Source: Owenia fusiformis | Taxonomy: Eukaryota; Annelida; Polychaeta; Sabellida; Oweniidae | Direction of reading: 5' to 3' | NCBI GenBank assembly: GCA_903813345.2 | Contig: CAIIXF020000011.1 | Span: 15,609,754-15,669,753 of the forward strand | DNA: 60,000 nucleotides | Part shown: positions 10,416 to 22,400 of the stretch, piece by piece | How the letters are laid out: the number at the start of each line of letters is the position of its first letter | Numbering within the stretch: the stretch's first letter is position 1 | The notes under the pieces: generated by a model | The model's database searches: none | The model's input: the letters and a program-made list of their open reading frames with translations, nothing else | Told to the model about the DNA's origin: nothing | Translations under genes and position numbers: made by a program

Positions 10416-13400
10416 GTAAGTTTTATTTACAATATAAACCAATAATCCACTAGTGTCTATGGATGCTGGTTCTGTTGAAATCTTAAAATGATTCTAACCC
10501 CAGGGTCCACCCTGTTGCAAATCTGTTAACACCGTCCCAAATAGGTGAGATGTTTAGACATGTTAGATCAAAACAAGTAAATCTTTTGGAGATCCCTGCT
10601 TATTTCTATCAAACAATTTAACATTTCATTGAATTGAATAACATGTATCTATAATACAATATATTATTCCACTGGTTTAATTTTTAGCAATTTGTTTGGC
10701 CCTCGTGACAGTAAATATCCTGCATTTACACACGGGGTACCATCGAATAATTTTGGCAACGTACCGGAGAACGACATTTTACTAAGAAATGGCAATAATT
10801 TAGCACAACATATTTTTAACTAGAGTTCTATTTTGATTTTGACAAAAGTAAGTATTCCTTGCAATAACTATTTCATTCATGAGTTTGTAGGAATTCTGTG
10901 CGAACCCAGTTCTGATCAAGTACGAAGTTATTGAAATCGGCGCAGACGGACTTTACTTCGAAAGATGGTTTTTCGATTATAACTTTTCACAACATATAAG
11001 TATAGACTTTTGAAAAAAGTACAGAATAGTCCTTATACTTTTGAATAATTCTGTTATTTCTGATTCACACGACTCTGATTTGTTTAATTAAAAAAAAGTT
11101 TTAAAAATATTACTTAGGAACGTAACCGGAGCTGGGAACGTAACCGGAGCAGATCAGTTGAATTATTTAATCAAAAAAATTAAAATATATGATTTAAAGC
11201 ACATATACTAATTTACGAACGGGATTGTTCGAATGCGTATTTATTAATATATATGCTTTAAATCATATATTTTATTTTTTTAAATTATATAATTCAAGTA
11301 ATCTGCTCCGGTTACGTTCCCAGCTCCGGTTACGTTCCTAAGTAATATTTTTAAAACTTTTTTTTTAATTAAACAAATCAGAGTCGTGTGAATCAGAAAT
11401 AACAGAATTATTCAATAGTATAAGGACTATTCTGTACTTTTTTCAAAAGTCTATACTTAAATGTTGTAAAAAGTTATAATCGAAAAACCATCTTTCGGAG
11501 TAAAGTCCGACTGCGCCGATTTCAATAACTTCGTACTTGATCAGAACTGGGTTCCAACAGAATTCCTACAAACTCATGAATGAAATAGCCATTGCATGGA
11601 ATACTTACTTTTGTCAAAATCAAAGTAGAACTCTAGTTGAAAAATATATTGTGCTAAATTATTGCCATTTCTTAGTAAAATGTCGTTCTCCGGTACGTTG
11701 CCAAAATTATTCGATGGTACCCCGTGTTACAGTTACATGTGATGCATGATCTTTGTTAAAATAGTCACCTTAATTACATGCTGAAAATTCCCATTTCCAA
11801 ATTATCATTTTTTGAAAAGTTTAAATGTACTGAATCAAAGTGATTTACCTTTTATAAATGATAGAATTAAGTAATTATTCTAATTGATATTTGTATATCG
11901 ATTTTCAGTATACCCAAAAGGATTTGGTGAAACGTGACTGCATGAACATATTTCAACATTTCCCTGATCTGAGACCATCCACAGATTTCTTCGGTAAGTT
12001 TCAAAAATAGTGCACTAAAACTTGACGTTGAATGCTGGGCCTAAGACTGTGCTTCTTTGGGCGTACTGGGCGTAACAGGTGCTATGCCCATGGTTGAGTT
12101 AATGAGTAAGTTAATTAAAAATATTTCAGTAAGTTCAGAATTCAATATTGTTTACACACATTTGTGGTACAAATAAATTAAATTGTTTTATTGTGTTTCA
12201 GTATTCAATGATGGAAGTAGAAGAGAACTTTTGTGTTTAGAGGGAACTATTCCAGTCAATTATAAAGGTAAATAAACAGCAGTCCTATCATCCTCCTAAG
12301 CAGGTATCCAGAATTTGTACCTCCTTCTTCCCCCTGCTATAACCAATTTGGAAGCGCCCGGTTAAACTGAATCACATGATCTAATTATGCCCAATGACTT
12401 ATACATGATTTCTGTCGCAGTGTTTCGACAGCCAATCAGATTGCGAGTTCTTAATCGGAGAAATGCTAACTGCTTATCGCAGAGAGTAAAAAGAATTTTG
12501 AAGCCCTGTGATTGGAGGATGCAGTCCTACTGGAATTTTGATTCATTTCACCAACCATTATTCGCCAAAAACTCGAGCTCTATAAGCTTGTAACTTACCC
12601 TCGGGAGCATACCCCCTCCCACAAAAATGTAACAACCTTTGTAAGTCAATAGATATTCTAAGTGATTTATTGCTTGTCTTAGTTGGCAACATTTACAGAA
12701 TATGCAGCCATGGTTCAGATCTGAAAGTGGGATTTTTCAAAAAATTTCGTAATATTCCATCAAATGTTTCAATAACAGTTATCTATGATTTTTATGGCTT
12801 TTCAGATAAAACAGGGAAACCATAAAGACTGAAACAATCCGTTGTTGTTCTATCCAAAGTTATGAATTAAATCACTCTGTGTGTGAAATGTATTTTAAGA
12901 GCAGTACATTACATACTAGTGTGTGTTATAGCTCAAACAGTCCAACCCTTTAATCTTCTTAAGGGAAGCACATAGACACAAAACTTTCTTTCTAATCTGT
13001 TGTCTAAACTATTCTTTATGTATTTTAGGTGCACCGTATTACATACAAGTGTTTGAGACACTCAGCCTTTTATCTTAAAGAAAGAAACACATAAACACAA
13101 ACATCTTTCTAACGTATCCGAATTATTCTTGGACTGTTTTAGGTGCAACATATAACATCCCAGTGTGTTTATGGCTACTAGAGTCACACCCATACAACCC
13201 GCCAATGGTGTTTGTAAAACCCACCAGTACAATGCAGATAAAGCAAGGAAAACATGTGGATACAAATGGAAGAGTTTTTCTACCATATCTGCACGAATGG
13301 AGACATGTAAGTAAAGAATAAAGATGAAGTTTGGTTAAAAGAGCAGTACATCAGGCCCGTAAGACACTTTTCTCCAAGGGGGGTGCGGTTTTTTAGCTTA

Positions 13401-16400
13401 CTAAAGAGAATATAAAATTGTCAATTTTTTGCCGCGTAAATCAAATCGCGTAAGTCAGAGGGGGGGGGGGGCTCAGTTACTCCCTATATTGGTTTGGAAT
13501 TAACAAATGCAACTTCCAAAAGTTCCAATTGTTTTGTGGGGGGTGTGAGGAGTGGTTCACTCCCCCTAGAAAATTTTACAGTTTTGAGATGCTATTTGGT
13601 GCTTTCTGGGCACTTTCAAAGTGTAAGTTTCCAAGTAATACGCCACCACCATGAGAATAAGAGATGAGTGAATAAAAAACTGAGTATTCAGGGGGTTGTG
13701 GGGTTTCTCCCCCAGGAAAATTTTGAAATTTGGTTGTATTTGGAGCGAATTTGCAACCATCTGGTACGCCTGTGCGTTATGAGTCAATAAGAAAAATGTG
13801 CATTTTTTTCAAATTCTTATGGGGGTGTCAAAGTGGATGAGAGGGTGAAGTGGGGTGTGGTGCCAGTAGGGGAGCAAGGGGTTGTCCCCCAGAAACATTG
13901 ACCATATCAAGGTCTGGGCACTTAAAAAATGTCTGAGACAATACATGAAATTCAGAATATTTTCTTTTGTTTTGTGGGGGATGTGAGGGGTGGCTAACTC
14001 TCCTAGAAAATTTTACAATTTAAAGATGATATTTGGTGCGTCTTGGCACTTTTAAAGTGTATAAGTCAATAAAAACATTGAAAAACAATCACAATTTTTT
14101 TTTAAATTTTGGGGGTGTCAAAGGGGGGGGGGGGTGCCAGAGGGGGAGGTGGGGCTGGGGTGCCAGAGGGGGGGGGGGCAAGTGTTTGTCCCCCATATCA
14201 AAATTTACAATATCAAGGTGCTATTCGATGAAGTTTGGGCACTTTAAAAGTGTCTGTGCCTAAAAGTGCCTATTTCCCAAGAAAATTTTACAATTGATGA
14301 TATTTGGTGCGTCTTGGCACTTTTAAAGTGTATAAGTCAATAAAAACATTGAAAAACAATCACAATTTTTTTTTAAATTTTGGGGGTGTCAAAGGGGGGG
14401 GGGGGTGCCAGAGGGGGAGGTGGGGCTGGGGTGCCAGAGGGGGGGGGGGCAAGTGTTTGTCCCCCATATCAAAATTTACAATATCAAGGTGCTATTCGAT
14501 GAAGTTTGGGCACTTTAAAAGTGTCTGTGCCTAAAAGTGCCTATTTCCCAAGAAAATTTTACAATTTTAAGTTGCTATTTGGTGCTTTCTGGCTTTTTTT
14601 TGGGGGGGGTGTTAATGGGGGGGGGGGGGCTGCCAGAGGGGGAGGTGGAGTGGGGATGCCAGAGGGCGAGTAAGTGTTAGTCTTCCAGAATCATTAACTT
14701 TATCAAGGATGATGATGATGTCTGGGCAATTTAAAAGTGTCTGAGACAGTACATAAAACAAATTCAGAACTTTTCCATTGTTTTGTTTGGGGTGTGAGTG
14801 GTGGCCCACTCCCCCTAGAAAATTTTACAATTTTACAACGCTATTTGGTGCTTTCTGGGCACTTTTAAAGTGTATGAGTCAATTAAAGAATTTGAGAAAA
14901 TCACAATTTTTTTTGGGGGGGGGGTCAAGGGGGGGGGGGTGCCAGAGGGGGGGGGGTCTATGCAAGTGCAAGATGCAAGAGGGGGAGCAAGTCCCCCAGA
15001 AACACTAACTATATCAAGGAGCTATTTGATGATGTCTGGGCACTTTAAAAGTGTCTGAGACAAAACACTAAAATAAATTTAGAACTTTTCCATTGTTTTG
15101 TGGGGGGTGTGAGGGGTGGCCAATACCCCTAGAATATTTTACAATTTTAAGATGCTATATGGTGCTTTCTGGGTACTTTCAAAGTGTATGAGTCAATGAA
15201 AAAAAAATTATAAAAAAAATTTTTTTTCAAAAATTTTTTTTTTTCAAAATTTTTTTTTCAAATTTATTTTTCGGGGTGACAAAGGGGGGTGCGGTCGCAC
15301 CCATCGCACCCCCCCATCTGACGGCCCTGTACATGTATGTATTTGGAGGCTAATCCTTAGATCCATGTATGACAAAATGGGAAATTCATAATGATCTTTA
15401 AGTCCCAATGTCAATCGACTTCAATATCAACCTTTTTTCTAAAAATACAGGTTGGGCCAAAAAAATGCTCCCAATTCTGAACTGGCAAGAATATAAGAAG
15501 GGAATCACATTTTTTGGCTCTTCTTGTATGACAGCTTGAAAAAATGTCAGAAGTCTAGTTTTTTAAATTAAATCATTTCATCATTTCTTTCACATAATAG
15601 GGAGCTACACGCCATCTATGTGAGCCTTGATTCTTTTAAATCAAAGATGAAATCTGTTTGCAGCCACAATCAGATATGATGGGACTGATCCAGGTGATGA
15701 CCATAGTGTTTGGTGAAGAGCCTCCTGTGTTTGCACGTAGCCAAACTGGCCCTGCTAGGCCACCCTACCCACCAGGGGGACAACCTGCGGGAGGTCGACT
15801 CCCTTACCCCACAGGGGGACCAGGTATGTGGATAATATAATTATGCCTTTACTTTGGATGTTTAACCTCTTGACTACCTGCAGTAGACCTTGAAAGCCAG
15901 AGTGACGAGAAAATCTGTCACAAAATTTTTCACTAAAATTGCTCTAATTTGAACAATTTTCATCCAATTTACAAGAAAATTGTTCTAAAATGTGTAGAAA
16001 TGATCTCTGTTGTCTGATTTTATAAAGTTGAGCATCTAAAGTTGTATAGAATTGTAATAAACCCGTAAAATGTCAAAAGGTGGCAAAAATGAAAAATTCT
16101 CTGGTTTCAACTGATTTTAGAGCCTGGGATTCAAGAGGTTAAAGGGTAGCAACCCTGATATCAGAGGCCAAAAGTAATAGTTACTACCTGAAGTTCAAGC
16201 TCTCTTCAGAAAATGCAAAATCAAACTCTTCAAAAGAGTAATTTGTTCTTTGAAATGATTGAAACATGTTCTGGTTGTGGGAGTTTAGCAGGACAACCTA
16301 AAGTTACCAAATATCATAAATAAACAATTAAGATCATCATCACATGTAAAAAGTGACCGTCAACACAAAACCTACCAGGTCAAACCTTAATTCCGTGAAT

Positions 16401-19400
16401 TAATGGTTTTTCTTTCATTTTGGCAGATCTTTCTTTGCCATTAAAGATTCAAAAATAGATAACTGGGTTATACTTCTAGATTACATTAAGTTATATTATA
16501 TTTGTATGCTCTGTGTCACATTGTAATTATCTCTATGTATGAAACTATGAATGGAACAATAACCTTATACCTTGTATTATATTTCCACGTCACTGATTAT
16601 ATTTCCATGTGTTCTAGGTTATGGAATGCCACAACCTAATGCTGCAGGAAGTACACCATATTCCGCTTACAATGCACCCGCCTCCACATCGTACCCCGCA
16701 TCATCTACAGCAGGAGGTTACCCAGGGGCAGGCTATACCCCAGGGGGTTATGCAAACCCTTACCCAGGTTATCCACCCTCAGGGGGTTACAACCCAGTGG
16801 CCGGGCAGACTAGCTATCCACAACAGGCAGCAACGACACACAGTAAGGATTTTTTTTATTCGTTTATTTCAGCAACTCCATTTTGCATTGTAAATTTAAA
16901 GCTCAATTTAACATTTAAATTGAAAAGGAGAGATAATATGTTGATATGTGAAAATTGTTATTTTATCTGTTTTGAATATTTGCTTTATTATTTGCATCAA
17001 CAGCCTTCTTGCAGGGTTAGATTATAGATTATGTAAATAACCTCATTTTAAAATGTTTTATTGTAGCATCTACATCCTCCACACAGGGTCAGAGTTCCAA
17101 CCAGTTGTCAGATGAGCAGATTAAAGCCTCTGTTCTGTCTGCAGTGGAGGATAAAATGAGGCGAAGGTTGAAGGAAATATTTGCACAAGCCCAGGTGAGC
17201 CAAATAAGATCGATTATAAGATTTATTTATAGGGGAGTATAAAGGATGTGCCTTTTCAATTTAATGTGGCAAAAAGCCCCAAATCAACTAGAAGAATATT
17301 TTCTTAATATTATATTAATATGTCAAAGTGTCATTAGGTGGATATACATGATTTTATTGATATTCATCTCCAAACATTTTCTAATACCTAAATACTTGCA
17401 GTTTCAATGTAATCTCAGTAATAATCCAGACATTATACAGTATAACTAATAATAACTATTAAAATCAAAATTGATACAATTTCAGAACAAGATGACAAAA
17501 TAGCACTTCATCAAACTGTTATAAAAAGTTTTAAGGCTAAGATTCAATGGCCAAATGTGCTAAACTAAAATGAAACTTGTCCTCATAGGTTATGCAGCTA
17601 CTTTCTGTTCTGTGATTTTGTTCTTTTGATTTTGTCTGATTTATAAAATTTTCATTATTGTTGTAGGCTGAAATGGATGCACTGAAGAAAACTCAAGAAG
17701 ACCTAAATGCTGGTAAAGCAAAGCTTGAGGAGATGGTTGGTAATCTAGAAAAAGAACAGGTCAGTACTCTTCTATCACAGGATCACAACTAAGGTTGAAA
17801 TATAATTACCACAATTAAAAGCACTAGAACCAGATTTTACAAGTCCATAGCCACATCAGGCATCTTCGCATTCTCGGTCTTCACTGCGTTCCCGATGGGA
17901 GCCGAGTGAACGAAGATGCACTTCAGGCCCGTAGCCAAGATTTGCCAAGGGGGGGTCACTTTTTGAAAAATTCCAGGGGGGTTCACTTTTGACAATTTTG
18001 GTCCAAAATGGCCAAAATCACTTTAAAAGTGCTCAGAATGGTGAAAAACTGCATGATTTTGAAATAATTTTTGACCAGGGGGGGGGGTTCGCTCGTTGTC
18101 ATTTGCAGTCAGGCAGTTGTAGGATTTTACGAATGAAAGAACTAAGAGGATAATTATCGCACTTGAAAAGTTATTTTTTGTTGTGCAGAAGTGTTGGGAT
18201 GTGAGCAGATGGCACAAGAAACCTGGGATAAGCCAAAAGCAAATGCAACTTAAATGAAATTGAATCAATTACACATTTTCTTTGCCCCTGAGAAAAGTAT
18301 AAACAAGAAATACTAAATAGCACTAAACTACAATGATGCACCCAGTGTTAAAGATTGTATAAATTTGATTTTTTTGTTATTCAGTAATACTTTTCAGTTA
18401 CATATCTTTGACAACATATCTCAGCTTGACATATACAGGGTAACCGGAAAAAGGAGACCATTGAAGTAAGCAATATCTCCCAAACTAGACAAGTGACATC
18501 AATGAGATTTTGCACACACCAGAACAGTTTTATGGACAAATGAACAAATTTCCATAGAACTGTTCTGGTGTGTGAAAAATCTCATTGATGTCACTTGTCT
18601 AGTTTGGGAGATATCGCCTACTTCAATGGTCTCCTTTTTTTCGGTCGCTCTGTTGTTTAATTTACATTACTGTTTAAATAGATGTACAAATTGTGATCTG
18701 ATCTTGCATTATGATCTGTCAAAACCATTCAAACCATGATCTCAAGAGATGAGACAATTCTTGATTGTAATCGAGAATGCACCTATAATAAATTGACCCT
18801 TTCGTCACATGAATTTAAGAGGAAAATGTTGGCCTGGTGATGGATAAGTAAGAGCGTTTTTCAGGGAGAATCTGTAAATTACCAATACCCGGGGCCTATA
18901 CTTAAAACTATATATCTAAAATACAATGTTTGATAGAGATTATCACATTTAAACAACTTGCCAGAATTTTGTGTAAAAATACAATGAATAGAACTAGAGA
19001 TATTGTCATTTCATTGATGTAAATGAATAAAAATAATGGAGCCTTTCGTCCTGAAAGATATAACATAATAGGGCTCCATATGGAGCCTTTCGTCGTGAAA
19101 GGGTTAATGTAACCATGAGCAAAAACCATTAATGAATAAACGATATGACACAATGCAATACCATTATAAGTTTGCATCAGATGTTGTGAATATATTCTGA
19201 CCTTGAAGATCGGTGTCTCCTTTGAACATTGTTATTTAAGGAAATCAAACTCAACCCATCAACATAACTTTTCAAAAATGTTGACCTTAAGGGAAAAAGT
19301 GAATTCATTCAGGGGCTAAGAGCAAGATTCAGAATTTAGATGTAATGACCAAAATGAGCTGAAATTTATGGATAGCATGCATATTGGAAAATAATATTTT

Positions 19401-22400
19401 GAACACTTATCTTAATAGATGAATTCTATTCCAAATAAATAAGAAATAAGATCTACATATAGTGTATTTACAGTAAGCATTTATTAAGCATTAATGTGTA
19501 ATAAGCATTTCATTCAACATTTTGTACCAGAAATATTATATTATTGAGCACATACACAGTACATTACATACAGAATAGACATGTATTCTATCACTGTTCC
19601 ACAACTAGTTACTTTGAAGGTGTCTATGTAGTCTTATCTTGTTGATCAAAGCATACACTATAGACATCTATTCTACATAGTAGTCTAATCTTGTTGATCA
19701 AAGCATACACTATAGACATCTATACTATAAAGTCTTGTTTTGACCGAAGTACATCCTCCTTCAAAGGACTTCATTTATGCTCATATACTTTGTAAAATAC
19801 TCTTGCGGCAAGGATGATGGATGTAGACATGATCACACTTTGACTAAAGCCGTTAGGATTTAGAAATCAATTCCATGTTTCGTGTAAAAAGATTTTCAGT
19901 TTCCATTTGTATATACTCCAAAAGTTTGCACTCGATCTGATTGAGAGTTACTAACGTACTGTTCAGCTTTAAAACGGTATATCATGGTCCCTTGGGAAGT
20001 AGTGCTCAGGAAAATCATCTTGAAGATCCACAAGTTTTTGAATGATACGACATAATATCCCTCCGTTCAAGGCTATTCTCCATCTCGCTATTTGAAATGT
20101 TAATTTCGGAAGATTGTATTTCAATTGATTGATTTGCTTGAAGTTTTGTCCGTTGTTGCACTATTTACAGTTGCATCCAGACTAGTTTGCATTTGGGAAA
20201 GTTTTTAATATACAAGCACAATTGCACAGTTTTGGCATGGAATGCATAGTATGGCACATAATGTACTTGGAGTTATCATCTGTGTGTATGATTCATTGTG
20301 TTCGTGAATGGCATCTGACACAATGTTTTGGTCCTTGATAATGTGGGTTAAATCCTTGGCGGTACCACAATGCGACATCACTGGCATCAAAGGCAACTGA
20401 CTGAATGTTGTTCCTACATGTGGTACAGATGTAACTGCGAATAAAGTCATATACGAGCAGGAATGCAATGATTCTGGTGGAGGCAACGTAGTCTGCTGCA
20501 AATAAATTATTTTCATGAAAATACTACAAGTAAGGCATGAGACTGATATTTTTATAGTTTCAAAAGTTAGACATAATATACCTATAACAATCCACTGCTT
20601 AAGTCCAGTAATACAGGCCCATCCAGACATTTTACTCAAATGGGTGAGGGTTTCATAAATCGGCCACATTTTGCTGTAAAAATCACCGGTGGACATGGGG
20701 GGAGCCTTAGAGAAATGATTTTAATACCTAATTCATGTTTACTTTTGTATGCTAACTGCCAAATTCTGATTTACTTTAAATCTGTTGGTTTTATGACAAA
20801 TTGATATATAATTTTCGAAATCGTTGTTCCCTCTTCAAAAGAGGAGACGCGAAAATCTTTCCTTATAAGGTCAAAATATTTCCCATGATGCAGTTCGCGG
20901 AGGAACAAATTTATACTTCCTTGTTTTCCCTCATAGGTTTAACATGGGGATTTTCATACCTATTTTTCAAACGATATATTCGTTCATATTCCCGTACGAG
21001 AGTACAGAAAATATTATCAGAAACGATTGATCTCTTATTAATCTTAATATAACAGCTATTTTTTTCATTGTATTGATTCATAGCGTGGTGAAAACGACGA
21101 TTGAAAAGTGAGAAAATATTCCGGAAGAGAAAGTCACGTGATCAGTTGACTAGTCGCCATATTGGAAAAAACAATTCCATTCGACTTTCAATACTTTCAT
21201 GGCAATCTTACCGCACTACAAACTGCATCATCGATGCAACAACTGAATAAAAGTATTCATCTTCAAATTACATTATAGAGTTACGTTGAAAACCCACAAA
21301 CAACTGAGCAGTAGACCAAAGAAGACGCGTCGCTATTATCTAGGTCAATCTGTTCAGTGGTCCGAAAGCAAATCTATAGTACTCGTTTCCGAATTTTGTT
21401 GTTCATTGTACAATCTTTTATTGATCAAACTCGGTATACTGACTATTAAAGCAATGACAAAGAAGAATATTTCCGATGGTGTCATTGTTTTATTTAGCGT
21501 GCGGGTGTAAAAACAAAATTGCGTAATTAGTTTGATTTAGAACTTTCGGGTCACGCAAATAGCTACGCGAAATGCATAGTGGGAAAATATTGACCAATCA
21601 AATTTTGTCCTTTTTGAGTGCTTTTTCAGAACATATTTGCGAACGTTCTGATTCAAAGAGCGAACCGCGAAAGGGAGAATTGAAAAATAAAAAAACATTA
21701 TTTAGCAATGATTATATTATTATCTAGCAATGATATGTGATGTTACAAATATATTATATATTTTTAAATAACTTTAAACAAACTCATGTCATGTACTTAT
21801 GAAATATATTGAAATACTAAAAAAATTCCAATAGATTTTTGATATTTTTTTTAAAATATCCTTGAATTTTGGAGAAACAAATACCATCGCACTCTGTTGA
21901 ATATTAAACCTTGTTTAAAATAGAACTAAGTAAGAGAATCAAAATCCTTTATTTTACCCAAACTATGTAAAAAATATGTAGTATAACCCTACTTTTTGAC
22001 CAACCTTTGGGAATCAAAGGGTTAATCATTCAAAAAGCCACTTTAATAGCTAATTAAAAATTCGCTGACCACTTTTCAGAAAAGCACCTCATATATTCTT
22101 GGACCCTAGGGTATGTGTTCAAGGTTGAGAAAGTCAAATTCCATGACTTTTACATTTTCAGTAGAACACCCCCAGCAGTAGATCTTTTGAGAAATACTGA
22201 CAGAAAGAACTTCATTCAGGCTTTATAAATTCATCAGTCAGCTGATCAAGAATGAATTTATGAATGGAATTCTTAGATTACACTATTGATTGAAGGTAGC
22301 CTATGAGAGAACACACTAAGATAATCTATATTGATACGACGTCAGATACTGTACATCACGGCGTAACATTGTAATTGTTCATTTTATCGACAAAATGCAA

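Noticed and set aside
14033-14534. Twin identical 76-codon Gly/Arg-rich frames
   Set aside because: They lie in the exactly duplicated G-run block of a transposon; composition is low complexity.
16621-16893. 90-codon plus-strand frame overlapping exon 6
   Set aside because: It is the wrong frame of TSG101 exon 6, whose splice phases and proline-rich reading are consistent with the rest of the gene.
20205-20696. Single 163-codon minus-strand frame
   Set aside because: It reads through an 86-bp GT-AG intron. The paralogue supports splicing into a different frame ending at 20293.
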